Position numbers and translations under genes: made by a program. DNA of 64,000 nt, taken from NCBI RefSeq assembly GCF_036320965.1, contig NC_092257.1, positions 21,574,913 through 21,638,912 of the forward strand. Reading direction: 5' to 3'. Of the stretch, positions 48,601 through 53,224 are shown piece after piece. Within the stretch, counting starts at the first letter, position 1. The number at the start of each line of letters is the position of its first letter. The notes below the pieces were generated by a model that was not told the DNA's origin, made no database searches, and saw only the letters and a list, made by a program, of their open reading frames with translations. This DNA comes from Panulirus ornatus (lineage: Eukaryota > Arthropoda > Malacostraca > Decapoda > Palinuridae).

Positions 48601-49825
48601 CACTGACTTTTCTCCTGCATAAATTTCTCTACATGTCAAGGACCTTAACCTCCTCTTCCACCTTATAACTCAGTTTAACCCCCTGGCTTCATCTACTCTT
48701 AGTTATTTAAAGCATACCACTTCCTTTATGTCGTCTTCATATAAGCTCACAAAGCATCGTTGCTCACCTCACATCTGCACCTCATTACTTTATTACTTAA
48801 GTGTACATTAACTCTCAGCCATCAAACTCCCAAACTGTAACCATTTTCCAGTTTTTCTCTGGAGTCCATCACAAGAGCCATGTCATACGCAAACAGCAAC
48901 TGATTCACTGCCCATATGCCCTCATATTTACCTCCCACCCTGTATAGTCCATGGACTGATTAAAGAACCATGTGACATCACACGTCCATGAGGCAGACCC
49001 ATCTTCACCCTTTTAGTTGTACTCATGCCCAAGTATTGCATAAAAAAATTTGCATTTTTCTCTTACAACTTACCTTTGGATGCATGATTAGTAGGTTACC
49101 TAATGAAAAAAATCCTGTTCCATGGAGTAGTAGCATTATAAAACACATGTATTGTGGAACAAACAGAATACATTGTATGTGTTATGCTTTATCCATGCTT
49201 TATGGCAAAATCTCATTGTAGGTACTTGTAAATAAGCCTGTATGTGGATAGGGAGGTGTGATTTTGGTGCATTACACATAGCAGCTAAAGACTGAACGAA
49301 TTGGGCCTTTTTTTTGTCCGTTTTTCTGGCGCTACCTTGCTGAAGCAGGGGGTAGTGATGCTGTTTCCTGTGGGGTGGGGTGGCGCCAGGAATGGATGAA
49401 GGCAAGTATTAATGTGTATATGTGTGTGTATGGGCCATTCTTTGTCTGTTTCCTGGCGCTACCTCGCTGACACGGGAAACAACGATTAAGTATATGTTTG
49501 TGTACTGGATATGCGTACATGTATATATTTGGTTTTGCCTTTCTTCGTCTTTCATAGCACTACCTCGCTAATGCAGGAAACGGCAATTTAGTATCATAAA
49601 ATTAAATAAGATTAGGAAAAATGGATGGGTTGGGGAAATTATCATTCATGACTCAAGGTTTGAGTGTTTTTAAAACAACTTTCTCAACAGGTTGATTTCT
49701 TCATCGATGGAAGCATGATCCACATAGCTGATACCAAGGTTGCTCAGCGATATGGAGATTTCTTTATTCGCCAAATTCACAAACTGGAGGAAGTAAATCG
49801 TTCACTCATGAAGGTTAAGGTATAA
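5820..49825 (+). CDS. EIF3L: eIF3L, eukaryotic translation initiation factor 3 subunit L (10 exons)
   Basis: Subunit L of the eIF3 complex, which binds the 40S ribosome in the cytoplasm and promotes mRNA recruitment. Coding exons: 5820-5843, 14369-14553, 18482-18708, 22553-22782, 23324-23464, 26398-26610, 41939-42058, 43924-44052, 44650-44868, 49691-49825. Every intron is GT-AG and phases agree (0,2,1,0,0,0,0,0,0). The spliced frame is 540 codons, against about 539 residues that I recall for Drosophila and 564 for human. Family blocks appear in order: [94 protein letters not shown]. The C-terminal third is the PCI-type region. Introns range from 541 to 15,328 bp, so under 4% of the gene is coding; most of the rest is transposon. 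Identity is near certain. The start rests on exon 1, which has no RNA support here. Confidence 0.95.
5844..7320. other. Intron 1, unique part
   Basis: AT-rich intronic sequence with no recognisable gene or repeat; short open frames here have no family features. Confidence 0.6.
7321..7700 (-). mobile_element. C-terminal fragment of a different non-LTR retrotransposon
   Basis: The minus-strand frame 7344-7679 contains [20 protein letters not shown] and [11 protein letters not shown]. That pattern (aromatic-P-x-T-x-x-LWN-x-LP, then VFP...YDL...K) is the usual C-terminus of CR1/jockey-group LINE proteins downstream of RT. The RT itself is missing. Related tails lie at 8268-8420 and 44461-44530. 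Confidence 0.6.
7701..8267. other. Intron 1, unassigned stretch
   Basis: May include degraded upstream sequence of the neighbouring LINE fragment, but no motif confirms it. No gene seen. Confidence 0.35.
8268..8420 (-). mobile_element. Second 3' fragment of the CR1/jockey-group LINE
   Basis: Shares with 7321-7530 the blocks CAAGTCCA/GAAGTCCATATC, CCTTAATTGAAATATAG and GTGCCAGGTCATAGTT in the same order. Only the 3' UTR and the last codons remain. Confidence 0.5.
9988..9998 (+). repeat. Target-site duplication, left copy
   Basis: GTATATGTCTG, repeated at 12009-12019, bounds Penelope-like element 2. Confidence 0.75.
10247..10938 (+). mobile_element. RTE-like LINE 3' fragment nested in Penelope-like element 2
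   Basis: Holds the last 144 codons (10308-10742), ending [12 protein letters not shown], plus the short-form 3' UTR and an A tail. A small rearrangement marks its 5' end (GTGTGGAAGTGTGGAAC, then the normal sequence). Confidence 0.8.
11182..11826 (+). CDS. Penelope-like RT C-terminus plus GIY-YIG endonuclease, partial
   Basis: 214 codons open, lacking the RT core. Residues 1-80 are the RT thumb/linker region. A GIY-YIG nuclease follows: IYKVPC at 107-112 with Cys at 106, 112 and 115, FYVGQTG at 118-124, conserved Arg 130, Glu 143 and Asn-His 149-150. In Penelope-like elements this nuclease nicks the target DNA. It is the best-preserved copy here, but with the RT core absent it cannot be autonomous. 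Confidence 0.8.
   Translation: MFLRALRICSPEFIDDEFEKIYSIGSELKYPRSFIDKSLKLAKKSFYRVEPKPPINTKNLLVLPFNNNFTLLPMLLKSFNVNVAFSNNNTIKNILIRNSPENSLGCIYKVPCGNCDKFYVGQTGKDLSVRLKQHRYRIRTGQESNALFNHVKNYDHCIDWSNAISVVNFNSITKRNIIESSIIKYTKNYNLNISDGLYKLDNFIVDKICKMISL
12009..12019 (+). repeat. Target-site duplication, right copy
   Basis: GTATATGTCTG, matching 9988-9998. Confidence 0.75.
12193..14040 (+). mobile_element. RTE-like LINE, 5'-truncated, long 3' UTR
   Basis: Starts in the RT palm-proximal region ([17 protein letters not shown], 12241) and runs through [11 protein letters not shown] to the long 3' UTR, ending in an A-rich tail near 14040. Stops replace Trp near 12217 and 12643; further breaks lie near 13057 and 13330. 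Confidence 0.85.
14041..14324. other. Intron 1, 3' end
   Basis: AT-rich and unique. No repeat recognised. Ends in two candidate acceptors, at 14324 and 14368. Confidence 0.5.
14369..14553 (+). CDS. EIF3L: eIF3L exon 2
   Basis: Begins after TATTCCAG and ends at GGA|GTAAGT (phase 2). Encodes the [14 protein letters not shown] start and the [19 protein letters not shown] segment, matching the family's variable N-terminus followed by its first conserved helices. An alternative acceptor at 14324 would add 44 nt but would not fit the phase-0 end of exon 1. Confidence 0.9.
14717..15563 (+). mobile_element. RTE-like LINE, short 3' piece with long 3' UTR
   Basis: The C-terminal 129 codons (about 14720-15100) read through to [12 protein letters not shown]. 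The long 3' UTR and an AATAAAAATAAA tail follow. It is bounded by ATTTGATT at 14709-14716 and 15564-15571, a likely target-site duplication. Confidence 0.8.
15572..16261. other. Intron 2, unassigned
   Basis: AT-rich, with a short local repeat of GAGAGATAGGAA (15630-15680). No gene seen. Confidence 0.5.
16262..16484 (-). mobile_element. Composite short element, antisense
   Basis: Same family as 2897-3162, from CTTCGCCATTTCCCGCG to CTCCTATCCCCAG. It lacks the AT-rich end. Confidence 0.7.
16500..17830 (+). repeat. Degenerate tandem array, units of roughly 180-230 bp
   Basis: Six or seven diverged units. Each has a block like TGATTATTTAGATATTCAC, then AATGGAGAAAATGG, GGTAGATGGAAGTGCTAT, then ATTTTTCATACATATTTTTC and a pyrimidine-AG stretch. 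Anchors occur near 16535, 16760, 16910, 17100, 17205, 17390, 17560 and 17765. No coding frame is shared between units. Confidence 0.55.
18103..18340 (+). mobile_element. Composite short element, sense
   Basis: Begins GGGGATAGGGGAGAAAGAAT, continues through GCGTGTCGTAGAAGGCGAC, a T run and GGAACAGAGAATTGGGCC, and ends TTAACGCTACCTCGC, GCGGGAAATGGCGAA and an A-rich tail. This orientation matches the LINE 5' UTR on the left and the LINE 3' terminus on the right. Confidence 0.75.
18482..18708 (+). CDS. EIF3L: eIF3L exon 3
   Basis: Acceptor TTTTAG, donor CTCA|GTAAGT. Encodes the LTEEYYK segment, then ELYYRHIYA and [14 protein letters not shown], nearly invariant blocks of eIF3L. Confidence 0.97.
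18945..20552 (-). mobile_element. RTE-like LINE, long 3' UTR, decayed
   Basis: The minus-strand RT is in pieces (19334-19753 and 19769-20365). [16 protein letters not shown] and LFMDGVV motifs remain, but there are frameshifts (LR changed to FAAR before the SPW-like box) and deletions. It ends inside the EEQCGF region at about 20552. Confidence 0.8.
20671..22483 (-). mobile_element. RTE-like LINE, 5'-truncated, short 3' UTR
   Basis: The poly(A) is the T run 20671-20696. The short-form 3' UTR and an uninterrupted RT frame follow. It truncates at 22483, about 70 bp upstream of eIF3L exon 4. Confidence 0.9.
20875..22479 (-). CDS. RTE-like reverse transcriptase, uninterrupted partial ORF
   Basis: 534 open codons covering the complete RT and C-terminal region. 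Landmarks: motif [10 protein letters not shown] (catalytic Asp about 174), LRQG at 231-234 before SPW, FADD box at 280-283, then [10 protein letters not shown] and the Trp/Cys-rich C-terminus ([28 protein letters not shown]). The endonuclease half is missing through 5' truncation, so the methionine used is internal. It is antisense in intron 3 of eIF3L. A low substitution load suggests a fairly young insertion. Confidence 0.85.
   Translation of the reverse strand: MSDDRVADIGCFGRGGVQSERVRENDLVNREEVVKALRKMKAGKAAGLDGIAVEFIKKGGDCIIDWLVRLFNVCMTHGEVPEDWRNACIVPLYKGKGDKSECSNYRGISLLSIPGKLYGRVLIERVKACTEHQIGEEQCGFRSGRGCVDQVFALKNVCEKYLEKQMDLYVAFMDLEKAYDRVDRDALWKVLRIYGVGGKLLEAVKSFHRGCKACVRVGREESDWFSVNVGLRQGCVMSPWLFNLFMDGVVREVNARVLERGASMKSVGDERAWEVSQLLFADDTALVADSCEKLQKLVTEFGKVCERRKLRVNVNKSKVIRYSRVEGQVNWDVSLNGEKLEEVKCFRYLGVDLAADGTMEAEVDHRVGEGAKILGALKNVWKSRTLSRKAKMGMFEGIVIPTMLYGCKVWAMDRVVRRRNDVLEMRCLRTMCGVRWFDRVSNVRVREMCANKKSVVEKAEEGVLKWFGHMERMSEERLTKRIYVSEVEGTRSGRPNWRWKDGVKKILCDRGLNMQEGERRSRNRVNWIDVVYRG
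22553..22782 (+). CDS. EIF3L: eIF3L exon 4
   Basis: Acceptor is a long T tract ending CATAG; donor is GAG|GTGAGG. Encodes [20 protein letters not shown] and [20 protein letters not shown], matching the human and fly proteins almost residue for residue. Confidence 0.97.
22783..23323. other. Intron 4, unique
   Basis: The shortest intron (541 bp) and the only one with no recognisable mobile element. Confidence 0.7.
23324..23464 (+). CDS. EIF3L: eIF3L exon 5
   Basis: Acceptor ACATACAG, donor AAG|GTAAGC, both phase 0. Encodes [18 protein letters not shown] and [20 protein letters not shown], diagnostic of eIF3L. Confidence 0.97.
23465..24284. other. Intron 5, 5' part
   Basis: Unique AT-rich sequence with a small (GATA)n-like tract at about 24020-24050. 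No gene seen. Confidence 0.6.
24285..24618 (+). mobile_element. Solo 3' UTR of an RTE-like LINE (long form)
   Basis: Begins TGCATTACACATGACAGC, carries both copies of the CGCTACCTC-like module and ends CAGCAACTAAGTATAAT, directly against the next LINE copy. It has no coding part. Confidence 0.65.
24619..26360 (+). mobile_element. RTE-like LINE, 5'-truncated, long 3' UTR, decayed
   Basis: RT opens at 24619 ([15 protein letters not shown]) and runs to LFMDGVV. A frameshift at about 25101 and a tandem duplication of about 45 bp (25185-25225 repeated at 25219-25259) break it. The C-terminal codons are recognisable to about 25900, with the 3' UTR to 26360. Confidence 0.8.
26398..26610 (+). CDS. 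EIF3L: eIF3L exon 6
   Basis: Acceptor GTTTCAG, donor CAG|GTATGT. Encodes the TPR-like helical block with [20 protein letters not shown] and YIQRTK. The ending YQNDQINKQ matches the arthropod form rather than the vertebrate one. Confidence 0.97.
26611..26949. other. Intron 6, 5' end
   Basis: Unique AT-rich sequence, nothing recognised. Confidence 0.5.
26950..28100 (+). mobile_element. Relic of a jockey-like non-LTR retrotransposon
   Basis: Heavily decayed. The readable stretch 27715-27912 contains [14 protein letters not shown], a damaged form of the RT box (YADDLT), followed by a MTNMLHYF...NEMSCN segment. Further on are fragments resembling the VTFTPH...[13 protein letters not shown] region of jockey-group elements. 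Multiple stops and frameshifts make it non-functional. Confidence 0.55.
28480..28611 (+). mobile_element. Left part of an older RTE-like LINE (linker region)
   Basis: Diverged copy of the endonuclease-RT linker ([11 protein letters not shown] and TWDVFRE, versus [10 protein letters not shown] and EWDVFRE in younger copies). It continues at 30693 after the younger insertion. Confidence 0.55.
28516..30486 (+). CDS. RTE-like reverse transcriptase, longest intact frame
   Basis: 656 codons open; the first 32 or so belong to the older element into which this copy inserted, so the frame is a chance fusion. Element sequence starts at about [18 protein letters not shown] landmarks: motif [10 protein letters not shown] (Asp about 295), LRQG at about 352-355, FADD at about 401-404. 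The conserved tail RPNWRWKDG...DVVYRG ends before TGA. The endonuclease is absent. RT activity is plausible from sequence; autonomous movement is not. Sense in intron 6 of eIF3L. Confidence 0.85.
   Translation: MDLALYHEKRKCQDPSATNETYKEFTWDVFREYIEWEKYKRKRQEVKRKVQEVKKRANESWGERLSVNFRENKKMFWKEVNRVRKTREQMGTSVKGVNGEVITSSGDVRRRWNEYFEGLLNVSDDRVADIGCLGRGGVQSERVRENDLVNREEVVKALRKMKAGKAAGLDGIAVEFIKKGGDCIVDWLVRLFNVCMTHGEVPEDWRNACIVPLYKGKGDKSECSNYRGISLLSIPGKLYGRVLIERVKACTEHQIGEEQCGFRSGRGCVDQVFALKNVCEKYLEKQMDLYVAFMDLEKAYDRVDRDALWKVLRIYGVGGKLLEAVKSFYRGCKACVRVGREESDWFSVNVGLRQGCVMSPWLFNLFMDGVVREVNARVLERGASMKSVGDERAWEVSQLLFADDTALVADSCEKLQKLVTEFGKVCGRRKLRVNVNKSKVIRYSRVEGQVNWEVSLNGERLEEVKCFRYLGVDLSADGTMEAEVDHRVGEGAKILGALKNVWKSRTLSRKAKMGMFEGIVVPTMLYGCEAWAMDRVVRRRMDVLEMRCLRTMCGVRWFDRVSNVRVREMCGNKKSVVERAEEGVLKWFGHMERMSEERLTKRIYVSEVEGTRRRGRPNWRWKDGVKRILCDRGLNMQEGERRARNRVNWSDVVYRG
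28600..28611 (+). repeat. Target-site duplication, left copy
   Basis: GTATTTAGGGAA, repeated at 30693-30704 right after the poly(A). Confidence 0.85.
28612..30692 (+). mobile_element. RTE-like LINE, young, short 3' UTR
   Basis: 5'-truncated in the linker and ending in an A run (30673-30692), bounded by a perfect 12-bp target-site duplication. It sits inside an older copy of the same family. Confidence 0.9.
30693..31035 (+). mobile_element. Right part of the older RTE-like LINE
   Basis: Resumes at GTATTTAGGGAAGCAG with the diverged linker ([20 protein letters not shown]) and runs to about 31035, where a near full-length copy begins. Confidence 0.65.
31036..34326 (+). mobile_element. RTE-like LINE, near full-length reference copy
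   Basis: About 3.3 kb. The 5' UTR (31036-31127) carries GCGTGTCGTAGAAGGCAACT and a G-rich stretch. One coding region of about 1000 codons follows (31128-34124), then the short 3' UTR and poly(A). This matches the size and single-ORF plan of RTE elements. Confidence 0.85.
31128..34124 (+). pseudogene. RTE-like endonuclease-reverse transcriptase, four frame lesions
   Basis: N-terminal APE-type endonuclease: [20 protein letters not shown] (catalytic Glu), [27 protein letters not shown] linker and RT with [10 protein letters not shown] and [10 protein letters not shown] follow, then the C-terminal Trp/Cys-rich region. Lesions: AAA to TAA at 32202-32204, CGA to TGA at 32553-32555, an extra A in an A run near 32687 and a lost G near 33619. 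Residue 159 of the endonuclease is Asn where the inverted copy at the window start has Asp (GDLN), a further likely inactivating change. A GAT codon duplication occurs at about 33050. Confidence 0.85.
34341..36592 (+). mobile_element. RTE-like LINE, 5'-truncated, short 3' UTR
   Basis: Starts at an (AT)n tract in the linker (GGAAGTAAGGGGAGTGGG). The coding frame is open from 34380 to 36398 except for a single TAC to TAG at 35103-35105. [10 protein letters not shown] is present. The 3' end is an A run merging into (AT)n at 36593. Confidence 0.9.
34380..36398 (+). pseudogene. RTE-like reverse transcriptase with one nonsense codon
   Basis: Two in-frame halves, 34380-35105 and 35118-36398, separated only by the amber codon in SNYRGIS. 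The full RT and C-terminal region are otherwise intact; motif A reads IIDLEKAYD. The endonuclease is missing. Confidence 0.85.
36593..36634. repeat. (AT)n microsatellite between two LINE copies
   Basis: Joins the poly(A) of the left LINE to the 5'-truncated start of the right one. Confidence 0.9.
36635..39615 (+). mobile_element. Mosaic RTE-like LINE, long 3' UTR
   Basis: Three joined pieces: linker (36635-36838), a ~28-bp RT piece (about 36842-36869, SNYRGISLL codons), then endonuclease C-terminus through RT to the 3' UTR (36870-39615). Frame lesions include TGG to TAG near 37250, TGA near 37900, a small deletion before LEKAYD near 38105, TGA in LRQG near 38277 and TAA near 38643. The tail is the long form. 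Confidence 0.8.
39616..41262 (+). mobile_element. RTE-like LINE, 5'-truncated, long 3' UTR, decayed
   Basis: Starts at [11 protein letters not shown] codons. The RT is broken at many points (TAG in EKYLEKQ, a frameshift in AYDRVD, a stop in LRQG), but [11 protein letters not shown] is still readable near 40133-40165. It ends CAGTGACAAAGTG plus A-rich sequence. Confidence 0.8.
41263..41380 (+). mobile_element. Solo 3' terminus of a related LINE
   Basis: Short tail with GGGCCATTCTTTGTCTGTTT, CTGGCGCTGCCTCG and GGGAGACAGCAGTCAAGT, a variant of the family 3' end. Confidence 0.6.
41381..41938. other. Intron 6, 3' end
   Basis: Unique AT-rich sequence, nothing recognised beyond the acceptor CATTTCAG. 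Confidence 0.55.
41939..42058 (+). CDS. EIF3L: eIF3L exon 7
   Basis: Acceptor CATTTCAG, donor TCG|GTAAGT. Encodes [20 protein letters not shown] through KMARMS. It lies 15.3 kb downstream of exon 6, beyond the largest retrotransposon block. Confidence 0.95.
42285..42384 (+). repeat. Two-copy tandem duplication, 50-bp unit
   Basis: TTGATTCAGCATATAGGCCT begins at 42285 and again at 42335; the units differ at a few positions. Confidence 0.85.
42409..42809. repeat. Long inverted repeat, 185-bp arms, 31-bp loop
   Basis: Arms 42409-42593 and 42625-42809 are imperfect reverse complements of equal length; for example CACTAAATGGT on the left pairs with ACCATTTAGTG on the right, and GGATGCCTTGG with CCAAGGCATCT. 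No transposase is seen. It could be a foldback element or a local inverted duplication. Confidence 0.85.
42999..43097 (+). repeat. Three-copy tandem repeat, 33-bp unit
   Basis: GAATCCATATACAACTTATA plus 13 more bases, three times with no visible divergence. Confidence 0.95.
43098..43532. other. Intron 7, unassigned
   Basis: No gene or known repeat seen. Confidence 0.5.
43533..43618 (+). repeat. Two-copy tandem repeat, 43-bp unit
   Basis: GATATGGGGAAATAGAGTGG begins at 43533 and 43576; the units are nearly identical. Confidence 0.95.
43660..43735 (+). repeat. Interspersed repeat, unit related to 44256-44335
   Basis: Shares GCCACCCCCTT, GTTCCTGGAGAGAA versus GTTTCTGGAGGGAA, and ATCAGAG...GATAGA with 44256-44335 in the same order. 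Confidence 0.5.
43924..44052 (+). CDS. EIF3L: eIF3L exon 8
   Basis: Acceptor TTTTTAG, donor AAG|GTAAAT. Encodes [12 protein letters not shown] and KEPFQQQLK, the family block that opens the PCI-type region. Confidence 0.95.
44070..44335 (+). repeat. Interspersed repeat with GTAGGAACATTAGGTAG motifs
   Basis: Occupies much of intron 8. AGTAGGAACATTAGGTAG-type blocks occur twice at 44098-44162, then GTGCCCCTGGAAACACTGCC, then the shared block at 44256-44335. A related stretch is at 51553-51620. Family unknown to me. Confidence 0.5.
44461..44530 (-). mobile_element. 3' tail of the CR1/jockey-group LINE, third copy
   Basis: TTCAGTCACAGACAAAAGTC, then CCACATCAAAGCTG, matching 7333-7375; a T run lies on its left. 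Confidence 0.5.
44650..44868 (+). CDS. EIF3L: eIF3L exon 9
   Basis: Encodes [44 protein letters not shown]. The acceptor (TCTCAAG) has almost no polypyrimidine tract, but the protein join to exon 8 leaves no alternative. Donor GAG|GTAAGC. Confidence 0.95.
45041..45161 (-). mobile_element. Truncated composite short element, antisense
   Basis: Keeps GCCATTTCCTGCATTAGC through TTCTCTGTTCCCTCTTTTG. The GTCGCC half is absent, replaced by the A-rich tail of the next LINE. Confidence 0.65.
45162..46938 (-). mobile_element. RTE-like LINE, 5'-truncated, long 3' UTR
   Basis: Minus strand. RT codons 45585-46316 and 46327-46890 form two frames separated by a one-base shift near 46328 (an extra A in the FGKVCERR region). 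[11 protein letters not shown] and [10 protein letters not shown] are intact. VDR is missing from [11 protein letters not shown], a small in-frame deletion. Confidence 0.85.
46971..48275 (-). mobile_element. RTE-like LINE, 5'-truncated, short 3' UTR
   Basis: Minus strand. The RT frame 47241-48167 is open with [12 protein letters not shown] one-base loss near 47243 shifts the last codons, and a CT insertion near 48203 breaks the 5' side. Confidence 0.85.
48283..49075 (-). mobile_element. Old diverged RTE-like relic
   Basis: Still alignable by landmarks: TTTCCCACGTCAGCGAGGTA at the 3' end, GCCATGTCATACGCAAAC at the FADD-like box and CATGTGACATCACACGTCC at the SPW-like box. No open frame. Confidence 0.6.
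49238..49600 (+). mobile_element. Two degenerate LINE 3' termini in series
   Basis: The first (49238-49497) has both modules (TGGCGCTACCTTGCTGAAGC and TGGCGCTACCTCGCTGAC) and ends CAACGATTAAGTATA. The second (49520-49600) has GCACTACCTCGCTAATGC and GGAAACGGCAATTTAGTAT. Confidence 0.6.
49691..49825 (+). CDS. EIF3L: eIF3L exon 10 and stop
   Basis: Acceptor CTCAACAG. Encodes [39 protein letters not shown] and a short tail to TAA at 49823-49825. The end falls where the fly and human proteins end, so this is the true C-terminus. A cryptic donor (AAG|GTATAA) overlaps the stop. Confidence 0.95.
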   Translation, partial: VDFFIDGSMIHIADTKVAQRYGDFFIRQIHKLEEVNRSLMKVKV

Positions 49826-51219
49826 TAAATGGTTGATACATGTTAGTATTAATGAGTTTCAGAAATCAGGCTGTGGTTACCTAAAGAGCTCCAATTGTTT
49901 TGTCATTCATGGAAGGCTTTTGTGAAGCAATTGAAAATGTAAGTCTTTGTTCAAAAAGTACAGCCTAGATTTTTCACAGATTTATCAGTGAAAATGATAT
50001 TCAACTCTGCAGATATTACTGTATTAAAGTTGTCAGAGGCCCTAGAGATGCAGTGAAGAATTTATTGAAATATGTATTTTTCTGGTAATTCAATTTATAC
50101 TGTAAACAGGAAGAGTTTGTAACAAGGTCAGTATCTGCTGAATTCTTTCAGTAAAAGGAACTGAAAGTTCATTTTTTCAGAACCTTTTGTCCCTGCTTGC
50201 TATGTGATTCATCTTGATTTTTACCAGAGCAGCAGGTAACTGATTTTGCTCTCCTACCCATCCTGTGGGCAGTGATATAAATGAGAAAACAGAGTGCCCT
50301 GAAGATCTGGGGTTCTATGATTGAATATTATAGTGAAAGATGTTGACAAGGATTAGGCAGCATTAAGTATGGAACAGTTAGCATGGTAAGAAGTTTCAAG
50401 TTATGATGCTTTTCAAGTATCTGAGGTAGAACATTATGATGGATGAAATGTTTACACATATGTTCTCATGTATAGCAATATTTATCTCGGAATTTATTGA
50501 TTTTACAAGTCACATTGTCTTCTTTATCAATGGTAATGGCAAACTCTCATGAATATTTTTAGCCTAGCCCAACTCAGGAGTGTCTTTGTATCCTGTTGGT
50601 GGAACCATGCATGTATGATATTTCAGTGGTAGGTGGGTGTGCTTGTGTTGATTTCACTTCATGTAAGTCTAAAAGATTTTGTTTTATGCTCTGTGAGTGA
50701 TTGCCATCTAGCCCTTCAAACAATCGCCTCCATCCTTCAAGGCAGAAGTTTTTGCTAGTTCATCAGCTTTATTATGCATTTTGAGCACAATCTGCAAAGG
50801 AATCACTGAAACTACCCATAAGCTATTTTATTACACCAGTGCCATACTGCAGACACAAGCATGATAGTCACACTGAATCAATTTTATTAGTTAGGGGCCC
50901 TATATATGGCATGTTTAGCTGAAATAGTTACAAAACTATTTTTTTATATACTGAGCTAAAAAGCATTTTTTTAATTTTATGAAAAATCTGAGGAATTTAA
51001 ATAGTACAATTTCTATAAAGTGAAGGAAGCTGAGGCAAAATTTTCTGAAAATCTGCAAGTTCTCAGTATACCAAAAATTTTTCTTCTTAACTAAATGCCA
51101 AAGTGATTATTCTTTGTTGGAGTGTTGTTCTGGTATCTAAGGCAGCTGCACATCTACATACTTTTGTCTAAAGCTAACCAACTCTTATGATTTTTGTAAT
51201 TTGTATAGCTCTACATTTA
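49826..51219. other. eIF3L 3' UTR and downstream flank
   Basis: Unique sequence with no gene or repeat recognised; the 3' UTR end is not determined. Confidence 0.5.
50023..50028 (+). terminator. Possible eIF3L polyadenylation signal
   Basis: ATTAAA about 200 bp after the stop. No canonical AATAAA is seen closer, except one overlapping the stop codon at 49824-49829. Weak call. Confidence 0.2.
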
Positions 51220-51621
51220 TTCAATTTTTCACGTTTGCCATTTTGCAAAGCAGCACCAGGAACAGATGAAGAAATGGCCTCATCTGCTCTAGTGTTGTCA
51301 TATGCAATGTGCCAATACTCCCCACATGGGTATTTGGAGGGTTAGTGATAGCTGTGTAGTAAGCCAGTACTTCATTGGTAGTCAAGTTGCACTCCATTGA
51401 CCCTGGCAGCTGTCTACTCTTTGGACTGATAGCATTCTGTTTACAAACATGCAGTCTCTCCCTGTCACACACAATACAACTCAATCTTCCAAGGTTGATT
51501 TTCCTACGGTGAATGCTATGTGCTTGTCCCGCCTTTTGGTCAAAGGTTAGGAGCAATAGATAGTAGTAGTTGGTAGGTACATTAGGCAAAACATTCGATA
51601 GACACATCAGGAAGTAGTAGT
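51220..51621. repeat. Degenerate LINE 3' terminus and unclassified repeat
   Basis: 51227-51280 resembles the terminal module on the minus strand (TTTGCCATTTTGCAAAGCAG, CACCAGGAACAGATGAAG). At 51553-51620 GTAGTTGGTAGGTACATTAGG links to the repeat in intron 8. The stretch between is unassigned. Confidence 0.4.
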
Positions 51622-52158
51622 CTGTGGGAAGACCAAATTGGAGGTGGAAAGATGGAGTGAAAATGATTTTGAGTGATCGGGGCCTGAACATGCAGGAGGG
51701 TGAAAGGAGTGAATTGGAACGATGTGGTATACCAGGGTCGATGTGCTGTCAATGGATTGAACCAGGGCATGTGAAGCGTCTGGGGTAAACCATGGAAAGT
51801 TCTGTGGGGCCTGGATGTGGAAAGGGAGCTGTGGTTTCATTGCATTATACGTGACAGCTAGAGACTGAGTGTGAACGAATGTGGCCTTTGTTGTCTTTTC
51901 GTAGCGCTATCTCACGCACATGCGGGGGGGAGGGGGTTGTTATTTCATGAGTGGCAGGGTGGCAAAGGGAATGAATAAAGACAGACAGTATGAATTATGT
52001 ACAGGTGTTTATATGTATATGTCTGTGTGTGTATATATATGTATACGTTGAGATGTATAGGAGTGTATGTGGATGGGTTGGGCCATTCTTTCGTCTGTTT
52101 CCTTGCACTACCTTGCTAACATGGGAGACGGTGACAAAGCAAAATAAAATAAAATGAA
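51622..52158 (+). mobile_element. RTE-like LINE 3' fragment, long 3' UTR
   Basis: Starts in the RPNWRWKDG codons, retains the last 35 or so codons with a small deletion, then the full long 3' UTR and an AAATAAAATAAAATG tail. Confidence 0.75.
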
Positions 52159-52162
52159 TAAG

Positions 52163-53150
52163 ATTAATGTTCTAAAACCACAGCCCCTGTCCATAACCAG
52201 GCCTTACAAATCTTTCTGTTCTCCCAACCACTTCATATGCCTTGGTTCAGCCTCTTGTCTGCATATGGTCCCATGTATACATCAGTTCAATTCACACACC
52301 CACCTGCATATTCAGGCCCCAAACCTTCAAAGCATCTTTCCACATCTTCCTTGGTTTTCCCCTTTTTCTTGTTCTGTCTGACATGTATACCCTCAGTCAT
52401 TCTGTCTATGACCATTATCATATCAGCAAACCCTCATCAGCTCTTATTCATACTCGTCTTACTACACAGCTCTCTTATCTTTACCCTGTCTTTTCTAATG
52501 GATCAACATTACTCATACCAAACAATTTTTTTTTCTTCCATACACCTCCAATGTGACCATTAAACACATCCATCTTTGCTCTTAAAGACTGTGTGATTTC
52601 TTTCCATGCTTTCCTTAGTGCTTGCAGAAAATCTGACCCTCCATCACTTTAGCTTCCATTCACTGCTAAATCCACTCCTAGGTAGATTCCTAACTACCTC
52701 TGATGCCCATTCCCATCTGGAAAGTTCCATCAAGGAGATGACCACTGCAAAAGTCTCCACATGTCCTTGTCCTTACATGCCTCTCATGTACATATTCAAC
52801 CTCATTATTGTCCCATTTTACCCCCACCTTCCTCTTATAGGCCCCTGCAGTTGTATCTTTTCCTCCCATCCTTCACACCCATGCATGTAATAACTGTTGC
52901 CTCATCTGCATTGATCAGTTCTCCAATACACTCTTTCCATTTGCTTCTTCCTGATTCAGCAACTTGCCTTCCTTACTTCTCACATTTACATTTTCCAATC
53001 CACCACTTTCTCTTTCACCCTCCTTACAGTACAATATCTTCCTTTCCCTAAACTTCCTTCCAAAATCTTCAAATATGCTTTCGTTTCTTTCCTCTATCAG
53101 CTTCTTAACATTTCACTTACACATCTTACATTCTTCACTCCTTTGTTGAA
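52163..53150 (-). mobile_element. Old RTE-like relic
   Basis: Minus-strand landmarks: CACAGCCCCTGTCCATAACC (3' UTR), GCATATTCAGGCCCCAAACC (LNMQ codons), CCACATCTTCCTTGGTTTTC (RPNWRW codons). The frame is destroyed. Confidence 0.55.
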
Positions 53151-53224
53151 CTGGTACATACTACTTCATTTAAATTTAAGTAATTAGGTTTGAGAGGCCA
53201 AGAGATATGCATCTGTTCCAAACA

